This document shows, in pieces, positions 17,593 through 27,189 of a DNA stretch of 64,000 nucleotides (its first letter is position 1; each line of letters starts with the position of its first letter). Origin of the DNA: Crocinitomicaceae bacterium (GTDB lineage: Bacteria > Bacteroidota > Bacteroidia > Flavobacteriales_D > Crocinitomicaceae). The notes under the pieces are model-generated. The model ran no database searches. It saw only the letters and a program-made list of their open reading frames with translations, and had not been told where the DNA came from. The stretch lies in assembly GCA_016719925.1 (NCBI GenBank), contig JADJYC010000010.1:1-64000 (forward strand). The letters are read 5' to 3'. Position numbers and translations under genes: made by a program.

Positions 17593-17690
17593 GGACAGAG
17601 GGCTAAGGGCAGAGGGCAGAGGACTAAGGGAACTGTACAATATTTCTTTGTGAACTTTGTGCCTTCTTTGTGCTCTTTGTGGTAAAAAGA
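17588..17690. repeat. Composite intergenic repeat: AAGGRC-type words plus CTTTGTG-type words
   Basis: Directly after the mazG stop come GGACAGAGGGCTAAGGGC and related purine-rich words (to about 17630). Four copies of CTTTGTG/TTTGTGG follow, spaced by 9-11 bases (17643-17685). The first part matches the heptamer array at 51.6 kb. The second part, reverse-complemented, matches the CACAAAG stretch at 27.9 kb. No gene is seen. Confidence 0.7.
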
Positions 17691-17760
17691 AATATCTGAT
17701 TTTGTCGAATTAAAAAAGTGAACGAACTCCGAATGATTTCAGAAAATTTATAACGCTGAC

Positions 17761-17928
17761 ATGAATCCCTTAATATTAATTTTGATTACTTCTTTAATCA
17801 CTTCATTCTTCAGTGCCTTGATATTGTCTAAAAAAGGATACCGATTTGCATACACTTTTGTTTCAACGTTTATTGGTGTTTGCGCTTTATTGGCAACTCT
17901 TTACATGCTTGTAAGACCTTATTTGTAG
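17761..17928 (+). CDS. Small 55-residue membrane protein
   Basis: A short open frame in the gap between mazG and mutA: ATG at 17761, TAG at 17926-17928. It encodes MNPLILILITSLITSFFSAL, a short polar turn with SKKGYRF, and a second hydrophobic stretch (VSTFIGVCALLATLYMLV). Two membrane helices with a positively charged loop look like a real small membrane protein rather than noise. The AT-rich gap would not be expected to give such regular hydrophobicity by chance. No family recognised. Confidence 0.5.
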   Translation: MNPLILILITSLITSFFSALILSKKGYRFAYTFVSTFIGVCALLATLYMLVRPYL

Positions 17929-17932
17929 AAAA

Positions 17933-18115
17933 ATTCCAAATTCAAATTTCAAAATCACAAACAGTACTTCATGGCCAAATTCTCTGTTTTTGATATCGCT
18001 GTTGACAAGAAAGACTTAACCAGTTGATAATTGAATTCACACCTACTGCCTAAAGTCTGACAAGTTTTTTTATTTGGAATTTGGATATTGGAATTTGGAT
18101 ATTGAAATTTCAGAA
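17933..18115. repeat. TTTGGAA/TTCCAAA-type words before mutA
   Basis: The gap before mutA carries TTCCAAATTCAAATTTCAAA (17935-17954) and then, in the opposite sense, TTTGGAATTTGGATATTGG and more (18073-18105). These are the same words as the large array at 52.0-52.2 kb. The second cluster ends about 15 bp upstream of the mutA -7 box. Confidence 0.65.
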
Positions 18116-18127
18116 CCCCATTCTTTG

Positions 18128-18135
18128 TATCTTTG
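18128..18135 (+). promoter_or_regulatory. Candidate -7 promoter box for mutAB
   Basis: TATCTTTG is an exact TAnnTTTG match, 20 bp before the mutA ATG. A TTG lies 23 bp upstream (18102-18104), slightly farther than the usual 19-21. Confidence 0.6.
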
Positions 18136-18155
18136 ATCGTATAAACCCGCACACC

Positions 18156-19496
18156 ATGACCAAACTTTTTCAAGAGTTCAAACCTGCTGATTATGATTCG
18201 TGGATCAATCAACTTAAAAAAGATCTGAAAGATAAACCACTGGAAGCACTTCAGTCAAATCCGGAAAAAGATCTGGAGATTGTTGCTTATCATCATCCGC
18301 AAAAAGATCAATTTCAATCAGCTGAAAATAGCTACGCAAACAATTTCTCCAGATCAAACAACAATTGGAACATCCGTAGAATTTACACTTTAGGTGAGAA
18401 TAAAAAAATACTTTCAGATCTCAATAATGGAATTGATGCCATTGCAACTTCTGTTGACAACCAAAAAGAATTTTCAGATATCACAGACGGAATTTTATTT
18501 GAACACATCAAAACAGATATCCGCTTTACAACAAAAGAAGCTGCTTTGAATCTTCAGACAGCTAAACATTGTTCACTGAATTTTGATGTAATCTCCATCA
18601 ATAACCAAAATGGAAAAAAACATTTTGACCTGAATGATTTTCTTCAGTTCTATAAAAAACATACTGCCAATAAAACAATTTGGATCAGCGGATCAGATTA
18701 TGGTCAGGCAGGTGCAACCACTGTTCAGGAACTTGCATTTTCATTGGCACATTTGAATGAATATGTTCAAAAATTACACGATGAAAAAATTGATCTGAAA
18801 GAAATTGCTGAAAAAGTAATTCTGGAATTAAGTATCAATGAAAATTATTTTGTCAATCTGGCAAAATTCCGCGCTATTCGGGAATTAACTGCTCTTTTAT
18901 TTTCTGCTTATAAAAACGACACAATTTTTCCGACACCGGTTTTATATGCAACCACCTCTAACCGTTTTCAGGCTGAAAATGACCGCAACAATAATTTCTT
19001 GCGACAAACAACGCAAGCGATGTCAGCTATTTTGGGCGGATGTGATGTTATTACCATATTACCATTAACAGTTAAAACAACTGAAGAACAAGAACTGAAT
19101 GAACGCATGGCAAAAAACATTCCGCTTGTATTGCGTGAAGAATCTTATTTTGATAAAGTAGTTGACCCTGCTGCAGGATCTATGTTTATTGAAGACCTGA
19201 CTGATCAGCTGGTTGAAAAATCTTGGAATCTGTTTAAAGAAATCGAAAATAAAGGCGGATTGATTTCATGTATTGAATCCAATTTTATTCAGAATCAGAT
19301 TGAAGAAAATCAAAATTATCTGAGGTCACAAATTGAGTCTAAAAAACAAACTTTTCTGGGCATCAATAAATATCCAAGCTCGCTTGAAAAATGGATTGAC
19401 ATTACTGCATCTGAAAAATCATCCGGCGCAGATTTCAAACCACTTTCACCGTTCAAGCTGGAACAACAGTATCAACCCAAAACAATGGTATCATGA
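18156..19496 (+). CDS. mutA: Methylmalonyl-CoA mutase small (beta) subunit
   Basis: Non-catalytic partner of the adenosylcobalamin-dependent mutase that interconverts methylmalonyl-CoA and succinyl-CoA in propionate metabolism. Start set at MTKLFQEFKPADYDSW; the open frame runs 25 codons further up but that part is repeat DNA. The protein is about 446 residues and has the TIM-barrel mutase half: WISGSDYGQAGATTVQELAF, LSINENYFVNLAKFRAIREL, and DPAAGSMFIEDLTDQL. It lacks a C-terminal cobalamin-binding domain, as usual for Bacteroidota MutA. Overlaps mutB by 4 bp (ATGA), so expression is coupled. Confidence 0.93.
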   Translation: MTKLFQEFKPADYDSWINQLKKDLKDKPLEALQSNPEKDLEIVAYHHPQKDQFQSAENSYANNFSRSNNNWNIRRIYTLGENKKILSDLNNGIDAIATSVDNQKEFSDITDGILFEHIKTDIRFTTKEAALNLQTAKHCSLNFDVISINNQNGKKHFDLNDFLQFYKKHTANKTIWISGSDYGQAGATTVQELAFSLAHLNEYVQKLHDEKIDLKEIAEKVILELSINENYFVNLAKFRAIRELTALLFSAYKNDTIFPTPVLYATTSNRFQAENDRNNNFLRQTTQAMSAILGGCDVITILPLTVKTTEEQELNERMAKNIPLVLREESYFDKVVDPAAGSMFIEDLTDQLVEKSWNLFKEIENKGGLISCIESNFIQNQIEENQNYLRSQIESKKQTFLGINKYPSSLEKWIDITASEKSSGADFKPLSPFKLEQQYQPKTMVS

Positions 19497-21621
19497 GCAG
19501 AATAAAATTTGATCACATTCAGCCAAAACGGGTTCAGCAGAAATCTGAAATTCATTCAGAAAAATTTGAAACCGCTGAAAAAATTACGGTTAATTCTGTG
19601 AACACAAAAAAATCGGCAGAGCATTGCGAACATCTGAATTTTGTTTCCGGTATTGCTCCTTTTTTAGGCGGTCCCTACTCCACCATGTACACCATTCAAC
19701 CATGGACTATAAGACAATATGCAGGATTTTCAACAGCAGAAGATTCCAATGCATTCTACAGAAGAAATCTGGCGGCAGGTCAAAAAGGACTTTCTGTTGC
19801 GTTTGATTTAGCTACACACCGGAATTATGACTCTGATCATCCGCGCGTGGTTGGTGATGTTGGAAAAGCTGGAGTTGCCATTGACTCTGTGGAGGACATG
19901 AAAATTTTATTTGATCAGATTCCGCTCGATCAGATGTCAGTTTCCATGACTATGAACGGAGCGGTTATTCCGATTCTTGCCTTTTATATTGTTGCTGCTG
20001 AAGAGCAGGGAGTGAAACCAGAACAACTTGCCGGAACTATTCAAAATGATATCCTAAAAGAATTTATGGTGCGGAATACGTACATCTATCCGCCGGCATA
20101 TTCAATGCGCATCATTGCAGATATTTTTGAGTACACCTCTCAGAAAATGCCAAAATTCAATTCCATTTCCATTTCTGGTTATCACATGCAGGAAGCAGGA
20201 GCAACGGCAGATCTGGAACTTGCATACACACTTGCTGACGGACTGGAATACATTCGCGCAGGAATAAATGCCGGAATGGATATTGATTCATTTGCACCGC
20301 GTCTTTCGTTCTTTTGGGGAATTGGAATGAATCACTTTATGGAGATTGCAAAAATGCGAGCAGCACGATTGCTTTGGTCAAAAATTGTAAATCAGTTTCA
20401 TCCAAAAAATTCCAAATCACTTCCGCTTCGTACACATTGCCAGACATCCGGATGGAGTTTAACGGAACAAGATCCGTTCAATAACGTTACCCGTACCTGT
20501 GTTGAAGCAATGGCCGCTGCTTTGGGAGGCACACAGTCTTTGCATACCAACGCACTCGATGAAGCCATCGCATTACCAACTGATTTTTCAGCACGCATTG
20601 CACGTAACACCCAAATTTTTATTCAGGAGGAAACCGGAATTACCAAAGTGATTGATCCCTGGGCAGGATCTTATTACGTTGAAAAACTCACGCATGAAAT
20701 TGCGCAGAAAGCCTGGGAACATATTCAGGAAATTGAAAGTCTGGGCGGTATGGCCAAAGCCATTGAATCCGGAATTCCAAAATGCGCATTGAAGAAGCTG
20801 CTGCCAGAAAACAGGCGCGGATTGATTCTGGAAAAGATATTATTGTGGGTGTTAACAGATATCAGCTGGATAAAGAAACACAACTCGATATTCTGGATAT
20901 AGACAATGCCAAAGTGCGCAAAAGTCAGATTGAACGCCTTGAAAAAATGCGCAAGTCAAGAAATTCTGAAGAAGTGCAGAACGCTCTGGAAAAATTAACT
21001 GCCGGTGCAAAGTCAAAAGAAAATTTACTGGAACTTGCAGTAGATTGTGCACGTAAAAGAGCATCACTGGGTGAAATTTCAGATGCTATGGAAAAAGTAT
21101 TTGGAAGATATCAGGCAACGATTCGCTCTATTTCAGGTGTATATTCTGCAGAAGCTATGAACGATAAAGAATTTGAAAAAGCCCGTCAGATGGCTGATCA
21201 GTTTGCAAAACTGGATGGACGTCGTCCGCGGATCATGGTTGCAAAAATGGGACAGGACGGTCATGACCGCGGAGCAAAAGTAATTGCAACGGCGTTTGCA
21301 GATTTAGGATTTGACGTGGATATTGGTCCGTTGTTTCAGACACCCGAAGAAGCTGTTCAGCAAGCCATCGAAAACGATGTGCACATTTTAGGAATATCCT
21401 CTTTGGCTGCTGGTCACAAAACATTGATTCCAACGGTAATGAAGGAATTAAAAAAGAAAGACCGGGAAGATATTATGGTGATTGCAGGCGGTGTGATACC
21501 ACAACAGGATTATGAATTCCTATACAAGCAAGGAGTGATGGGAATTTTTGGACCCGGAACAAAAATAGCTTCTGCAGCCGTTGAAATACTTGAAATTTTA
21601 CTCAGCTATTATGAGGATTAA
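19493..21621 (+). CDS. mutB: Methylmalonyl-CoA mutase large (alpha) subunit (frameshifted)
   Basis: Catalytic adenosylcobalamin subunit. The N-terminal barrel (YSTMYTIQPWTIRQYAGFST; DHPRVVGDVGKAGVAIDS; RTHCQTSGWSLTEQDPFNN) reads cleanly to about 20780, then the frame breaks. The C-terminal part resumes in another frame as MRIEEAAARKQARIDSGKD and contains the B12-binding signature GQDGHDRGAKVIA (D-x-H-x-x-G) plus GISSLAAGHKTL. The A run at 20779-20782 is one base short. Joined length is about 709 residues, typical. The domain order and continuous homology make a sequencing indel more likely than gene loss. Confidence 0.93.
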
Positions 21622-21769
21622 ACCTGTTAAATATTGGTTAATTTCAAAAAAATGTAACTTTAGGCATCAATTTTGAGTTTAACGTAAACCAAAACTGATG
21701 AACCGGATTTTAATTTAACTGACCTGTTACCAAACAAATAAAATCCGTTTATAGCAAATTAAAGCTGAT

Positions 21770-22498
21770 ATGAAAAAGGCAATATTATTTACACTGACAC
21801 TTGCAGCACTTACAGTGCCTGCTATTGCTCAACCACCTACGTATGATGATCTGCTCATCTATTATGCTGATGGTGATTATGAAAAGCTGTTGAAAAAAGC
21901 AGAATCATATACGTTGAAAGACGATACAAAAAATGATGCCCTGCCTTATTTGTATTTATCAAAAGCCAATTTTGAAATGTCTAAAGATCAGATTTGGCTG
22001 AATGATTATCCAAAAGCCTGGCCGGATGCAATCAACTATGCAGGTTCTTGTATTAAAAAAGACAAAGACAGTACTATCTACCGTGAAAACATCAAATATT
22101 TTACGGAATTAAAAACTGCCATCGTTGAAGAAATAATGAATCTGGTTGAAACCGGAAACTATCCAAAACTAATGGGTACAATTCCTAAACTTCATAAAAT
22201 TGACCGTAACGATGTTGGTTCTTATTTTCTGAAAGCAGCCGCAGAGTACAATAACGGTGATAAAGGAACTGCTAAGGAAACTCAGAAAGAAGCATTTACC
22301 AGACTTGCCAATGTTAAAAGTGTAGCGGAATGGAGAGAAGTAGATCTTGCAATGCTTAAACTTGGAATCATTGAATATTGCAAGGCCGTAATAAAATTAA
22401 ATCAGCGTCAGCTTGCTGTTGATACACTTGGAAAAGTGAAACAGTGGTTTGAAGAAGATGAAGAGTTTATGGAATATTACAACAGTGTAATTAACTAA
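21770..22498 (+). CDS. Secreted helical-repeat protein
   Basis: Signal peptide at residues 1-20 (MKKAILFTLTLAALTVPAIA) and then a 220-residue alpha-helical protein. It looks TPR-like: YDDLLIYYADGDYEKLLKKAES, LPYLYLSKANFEMS, VGSYFLKAAAEYNNGDKGTA. No catalytic motif. Probably periplasmic. It has its own start after a 148-bp gap from mutB and ends in a strong terminator, so it is likely monocistronic. Function unknown. Confidence 0.7.
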   Translation: MKKAILFTLTLAALTVPAIAQPPTYDDLLIYYADGDYEKLLKKAESYTLKDDTKNDALPYLYLSKANFEMSKDQIWLNDYPKAWPDAINYAGSCIKKDKDSTIYRENIKYFTELKTAIVEEIMNLVETGNYPKLMGTIPKLHKIDRNDVGSYFLKAAAEYNNGDKGTAKETQKEAFTRLANVKSVAEWREVDLAMLKLGIIEYCKAVIKLNQRQLAVDTLGKVKQWFEEDEEFMEYYNSVIN

Positions 22499-22520
22499 AC
22501 TGAAAAATAATCAAATGAAA

Positions 22521-22550
22521 ATCCTGGCCTAAGTGCCGGGATTTTTTTTT
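22521..22550 (+). terminator. Rho-independent terminator
   Basis: Stem CCTGGC/GCCGGG with a 6-base loop and a T10 run, 22 bp after the stop of the helical-repeat protein. It abuts the convergent bioA stop. Confidence 0.85.
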
Positions 22551-23824
22551 ATCCCTTCTTCTCAGCAAAATCTAAAATCACCTGATATAGAGATTTTAGT
22601 TCCTCTTCAGAAATACAATAAGGTGGATTCAGAAAAATAACATTGCCCAGCGGGCGAATTAAAAATCCTTTTGACAAAAAGAAAGAATAGGCTTCATCTC
22701 TCAGACTGGTAAAATATCCTGATCCTTCCTTTGTTTTTAATTCAACTGAGAGAATAGTTCCTTTAGAGTTTATTGATTTGAATGCGGGATTGTTATACTG
22801 ATCCTTGACAAACTGTTCATGCAAATTTGAAATCATTTCAATCTGCTGTATTGATTTCTTTTCTTCAAGCAAATCAAGAGAAGCACAAGCAGCAGCACAA
22901 GCAATTGCATTACCGGTAAATGAATGACCGTGTAATAATGCGCGTGTTGTTTCTTCATGTAAGAATGCGTCAAATATTTTCTGCGATGCAAGTGTCAATC
23001 CCAAAGGTAAAACTCCGCCGGTTAATCCTTTTGACAAACAAATGATGTCTGGCTTTTCAGTGAGATAATTGGTTGCCAAAAATTTTCCGGTGCGATAAAA
23101 TCCAGTCATTACTTCATCACCAATTGTAAGAACGTTGTGTTTTTTGCCAGACTGATTGCCAGATTTAACCAGACTTCATCATAGATTCTCATTCCGGCAG
23201 CACCCTGCACCAAGGGCTCAAAAATGAATCCGGCAAATTCACCAGTTGAAAATAAATCTTCTAATTTTTGTAAAAGTGATTCACCATTTTCCTGATTTGG
23301 AAAATCAATAAAATCGACATCAAAAAATAAATGCTCAAAAGGTTTATTGAAGTAGCCTCTCTCTCCTACACTCATGGCACCAAATGTATCTCCATGATAA
23401 GCTCCCTGCAATGCAAGAAATCTTTTTTTGTCTGCCTCAGATTATACCAATATTGGTAAACCATTTTTAACGCCACCTCAACGGAAGTTGATCCGTTATC
23501 TGAAAAAAAAACTTTCTGAAAATTATTATCCGCTTTATTTAAAATCCGTTCAGAAAGTTCTACCGCTTTTGGATGTGTTACACCTGCAAAAATTATATGA
23601 TCAATTTTGAGAAACTGTTCGTGAATTTTATCAGCCATGTATTTATTTCCATGGCCGTGAATATTGGTCCACCAGGATGAATTTGCATCCAAATATTTTT
23701 TTCCGTCTTCAGTAAAAAGCCAAACTCCTTCAGCTCTGACAACCGGTAAAGGCGGCAAAGCTGTCTTCATCTGCGTAAACGGATGCCAGACAAATTTCTG
23801 ATCTTTATCTGTGAGTGAACTCAT
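22549..23824 (-). CDS. bioA: Adenosylmethionine-8-amino-7-oxononanoate aminotransferase (two frameshifts)
   Basis: PLP enzyme that makes 7,8-diaminopelargonate in biotin synthesis using S-adenosylmethionine as amino donor. The N-terminus reads VWHPFTQMKTALPPLPVVRAEG and then ANSSWWTNIHGHG, both BioA hallmarks. The middle frame has AYHGDTFGAMSVGERGYFNKPF, and the last has CLSKGLTGGVLPLGLTLA with the PLP lysine and HGHSFTGNAIACAAA. Frame changes near 23410 and 23110 are single-base. Joined length is about 424 residues. It starts right after the bshB1 stop in an operon. No other bio genes are in the window. Confidence 0.92.
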
Positions 23825-24541
23825 TTATAACAAGGTCGTAATGTCATCAATTCCAACGGGTCTTGCGGTAGTAAATCCTTCAGCATATTTCACACCGATA
23901 TTTTTACCAAAGTCAAGCCATCTTCCTTTCAGAAAATCAAAATAACTTTCTGTAGAAATTGGTGTAACCGGTTCTTTTGAATCAGGATCAAAAAACTGTG
24001 TTTTGAATGCTTTTAATGCTTCAATTTTTCTTTCTGCAAATGGTGTAATATCAACAACAAAATCTGGTTTGATGTATCTTTCCTGGATATAATGATAAAC
24101 TGCTTTTGGTCTCCACGCTTCTTGTTTTTCTCCCTGAAAACTTGTTTCGATTTTTCTCAGTCCTGCTAAAAAACATGCGTCAACAGCCAGTTTAGCGCCT
24201 TTACCGTGATCAGGATGTCTGTCTTCAACAGCATTTGCCAGAACAACATCCGGCTTAAAAAAACGAATCTGTTCAACGAATTTGATAAGATTTTCTTTTG
24301 AATGTTCAAAAAACCCATCAGCCAGTTTCAGATTCACACGTTGGGTAACTCCCAAAATCGCAGATGCTTTTAGTGATTCTTCTTTTCTTGTTTCTGCTGT
24401 TCCTCTTGTGCCCAGTTCACCTTCAGTCAAATCAACTATGACACATTTTTTTCCCATCGCAAGATGTTTCATCAATGTTCCCGCAGCTGAAATTTCAATA
24501 TCATCAGGGTGAGCAGCAAATGCCAGTATGGATACTTTCAT
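23825..24541 (-). CDS. bshB1: Bacillithiol biosynthesis deacetylase BshB1
   Basis: Zinc-dependent deacetylase that converts GlcNAc-malate to GlcN-malate in bacillithiol synthesis. The LmbE/PIG-L fold is marked by FAAHPDDIE (zinc ligands His 11 and Asp 14) and by EDRHPDHGKG (His 109-His 112) with the third ligand. The 238-residue length and TEGELGTRGTAETRKEE loop match Bacteroidota BshB1. It implies that this organism uses bacillithiol as its low-molecular-weight thiol, with bshA and bshC elsewhere. It directly abuts bioA and the STM3941-like gene in the same transcript. Confidence 0.93.
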   Translation of the reverse strand: MKVSILAFAAHPDDIEISAAGTLMKHLAMGKKCVIVDLTEGELGTRGTAETRKEESLKASAILGVTQRVNLKLADGFFEHSKENLIKFVEQIRFFKPDVVLANAVEDRHPDHGKGAKLAVDACFLAGLRKIETSFQGEKQEAWRPKAVYHYIQERYIKPDFVVDITPFAERKIEALKAFKTQFFDPDSKEPVTPISTESYFDFLKGRWLDFGKNIGVKYAEGFTTARPVGIDDITTLL

Positions 24542-24544
24542 AGT

Positions 24545-25057
24545 TTATCCTTTATAAAATTGTTTGATTGCATTTTCAAGATCTTCAAAACTGCATTTCA
24601 AATATTTGGTTTCTAAAATTACAGGAGTTTTGTAAATAGCTATATTCCTTTCCAGCAGTTGACGAATTGCTTTGTTGGATGCTGATTTCAAAATGTCTTC
24701 ATTTTTTTTTACGTGAACCAGAATCATTTTCTCTTTACTTCTTGGTTCGATGGAACTGATCATTTTCCAGGCGACCAATCCAACTGAAATGGAACTGCTT
24801 TTATCGGCTATCCCATTGGCATCAATCCATATTCCTGCTGATTTATCATTCAATAATTTCAAAGCACTTGCTCCGGTAAAAAGCAAAACAGCTGCAACTA
24901 CTCCACCACTTATTTTCAAAACCAGTGAAACGGTATCTGTACTTTTTTCAGCCATCAGAAAAAATCCCAGAAAAACAAACAAGGCAATGATTGCATACAC
25001 CAATCCGGTGAGTTTTAATCTGGTTTTATTGATGGGTATGTGAATTTGTTTGCTCAA
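24545..25057 (-). CDS. STM3941-like two-span membrane protein
   Basis: A 170-residue protein with two membrane helices near the N-terminus (about 14-34 and 44-64) and a cytosolic beta-rich domain (GIWIDANGIADKSSSISVGLVAW, then ILVHVKKNEDIL). This layout matches the STM3941 family, which has a PH-like domain and no known function. Its start overlaps the stop of the upstream mannosyltransferase gene by 4 bp, and bshB1 begins 4 bp after its stop, so it is in the operon. Confidence 0.7.
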   Translation of the reverse strand: MSKQIHIPINKTRLKLTGLVYAIIALFVFLGFFLMAEKSTDTVSLVLKISGGVVAAVLLFTGASALKLLNDKSAGIWIDANGIADKSSSISVGLVAWKMISSIEPRSKEKMILVHVKKNEDILKSASNKAIRQLLERNIAIYKTPVILETKYLKCSFEDLENAIKQFYKG

Positions 25058-26460
25058 ACTGAATGACCTTTTAATAACAAGTTTGTTTGTAAAGATGCAT
25101 TTTCTTTCTGATGATATTTTCTTAATTCATAGATGAGAACAGCCAGTAAGGTGAGATATTCAGCAAAAAGATAAATTGGATTCTCATGAAAGATTTCATG
25201 CTGATAGGCACTGTAACTCAACATCACCAGCAACGACCAAACAACACCAGACTTGAATTGTGTAAAAACAGAACAAATCAAAACCAGACTGATGTACCAG
25301 GGATGAACCGTGGTAGAAAATCCATAGAAAATGAAAAAAGCAAACATGAACAATACAGGCAGATCATGATCAGATTTATATTTTCTCAAGAGCGCCAGCA
25401 TGATAATTGAAACAAGAATAATTTTTGTCAAAATAGGTCCGGTTGTCTGAATGGTATCATACCCAACCAACATAAAACCAATTTCACGAATCACGTAAAA
25501 AATACCGGCGTTGAATTCAAATGTTCCAAAATACAAATCAACACTGCCCAGCATATTCAACAGAAAATCTTCATTCAGAAAAAGTTTACCCAAAAGCAAA
25601 ATAACAATTGCTGATACAGCAGTAAATCCAATCATTTTTCTCAGCCCCAGTTTTTTAAATAACAGCGGAAGCAAAATAAGCGGAATCAATTTTACCTGAA
25701 CGGCAAAAGCAAAAAAGACAGAAGAAAATAACCACTGATTTTCCAAAAGCAGATAAATTGAACAAAGCAAAAAGAAAATCATGACACCTTCAAAATGAAG
25801 ATTACCGGTAAACTCCAGAATCACAAACGGATTTAAAGCAAACAACCAGATATTATGCACCGATATCTTCAAATGTCCGGCAATTTTTTTTGCAACCAGT
25901 ATAATTCCGATATCTGCAAGAAGCATTATTAAACGAAGTACAATTATTTGCGTCAGCATATTATCAGAGAATCCTGCTGCTATTGCAAAAAACAACTGAT
26001 TCAAAGGAGGATAACAGGTAAAATGCTGCTGAGACAATTCTCCCATCCCGTGATAGAGTGCCCTCATCTAATCCTGATCCAGGAAGCCGCCGTAACTGAT
26101 CAAATCATCCGGCCGGTGGGCATACGGGTTGATTCCGTGAGTAATGAGTTCACCATCCCAGATAAACCGGAAAAAATCATTGGACAAAGCAGGAACAGAA
26201 AGAATCAGGATTAACCTGAAACCGATTGAAATCCAGAAAAAAGTGTTGAACGAATAATTCTGTTTATTCAGCCATAACCAGTAGAACAGGATAAAAAGCA
26301 GAAAATACGATCCAATGAATCCTTCAAAATTCTGCCGGGTCAGAATATAGCCCTGATAATAAAAGAGAACCGCAGAAAGCACAATGGCAATGAGCGCAAA
26401 GGCCTGATAACGAAAAGATTTTTTCTGGTTTTGTTCCATTGAATTGGTAAAATTCTGCAT
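25054..26460 (-). CDS. GT-C polyprenol-phosphate mannosyltransferase-like membrane protein (in-frame stop)
   Basis: Multi-span membrane glycosyltransferase (about 10 hydrophobic segments), related to the PIG-M/GT87-like proteins of Bacteroidota. The luminal catalytic acidic motif FIWDGELITHGINPYAHRP lies about 20 residues before the break. The gene is split by a TAG at 26068-26070 in the same frame: FLDQD, stop, then MRALYHGMGELSQQHFTCYPPLNQLFF. So the disruption is a substitution (AAG to TAG would restore Lys), not an indel as elsewhere. I start it at MQNFTNS (26460); MEQNQKK (26439) is possible. First gene of the operon with STM3941-like, bshB1 and bioA. Confidence 0.75.
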
Positions 26461-26487
26461 TTTCAACCAATTAAAACAAAAAAAAAT

Positions 26488-26495
26488 TAATTTTG
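26488..26495 (+). promoter_or_regulatory. Candidate -7 promoter box for TPR-ribH
   Basis: TAATTTTG fits TAnnTTTG, 22 bp before the TPR gene start, inside the leader of the divergent mannosyltransferase gene. No clear -33 TTG. Confidence 0.45.
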
Positions 26496-26517
26496 CACCC
26501 ATCATTTTACCAAGGAC

Positions 26518-27189
26518 ATGGCAAAAAAAGACAGTAGCTCTGCTACAAAGCATACAGAAGAACTTACCGGAACCGAATCATTTTTTGATAAAAACCGCAA
26601 GGTCATACTTTACGGATTGATTGGTCTGGGAGTAGTTGTTATCGGCTATTTCGGTTATAAAAAGTTTGTATCAGAACCACACGCAGCCGAATCACAAGAT
26701 GCGTACTGGAATGCATTTTATGAATTTGAAAATGGTGATACCACAGGCGTAGCTCTTACCGGAAATGAATTTTTCATGGGCTTTGAGCAGATCTCTGATG
26801 AGTATGCCGGAACACCGGGTGGAAACATTGCAACCTATGGTTTGGGTGTTTCAGCAATGGAAAAAGGAGATTTTGAAGGAGCACTGGCTTATTTTGAGCA
26901 GGTTGAATTTGAAGATGTAATGGTAGGAACACTGGTAATTGGTTTGATGGGTGATTGTTATGTGGAGATGGGACAATATGAAGAAGCCGTTGCAAAATTT
27001 GAAGAAGCGGCGGTGCGTGAACCAAATGAATTTACCAGTCCGATGATGTATAAAAAAGCAGGACTTGTCTATGAGGAATTAGGTGACAAAGAAAAAGCGA
27101 TTGCATCCTATCAGAAAATTAAAGATGACTGGTCAACTTCAGTAGAAGCTCAGGACATTGACAAATACATTATCAGAGCACAGAACTAA
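26518..27189 (+). CDS. TPR-containing membrane-anchored protein
   Basis: A 223-residue protein with an N-terminal signal anchor (about 31-50, VILYGLIGLGVVVIGYFGY) and a periplasmic tetratricopeptide domain: KGDFEGALAYFEQVEFED, VIGLMGDCYVEMGQYEEAVAKFEEA, and AGLVYEELGDKEKAIASYQKI. The overall plan is like YfgM, a partner of the SecYEG-linked chaperone network in E. coli. That is analogy only. Its stop shares one base with the ATG of ribH (TAATGG), so the pair is coupled. Divergent from the mannosyltransferase gene. Confidence 0.82.
   Translation: MAKKDSSSATKHTEELTGTESFFDKNRKVILYGLIGLGVVVIGYFGYKKFVSEPHAAESQDAYWNAFYEFENGDTTGVALTGNEFFMGFEQISDEYAGTPGGNIATYGLGVSAMEKGDFEGALAYFEQVEFEDVMVGTLVIGLMGDCYVEMGQYEEAVAKFEEAAVREPNEFTSPMMYKKAGLVYEELGDKEKAIASYQKIKDDWSTSVEAQDIDKYIIRAQN

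Noticed and set aside
18050..18155. Cobalamin riboswitch upstream of mutA
   Set aside because: The leader is short and made of repeat words; no B12-box-like sequence was seen.
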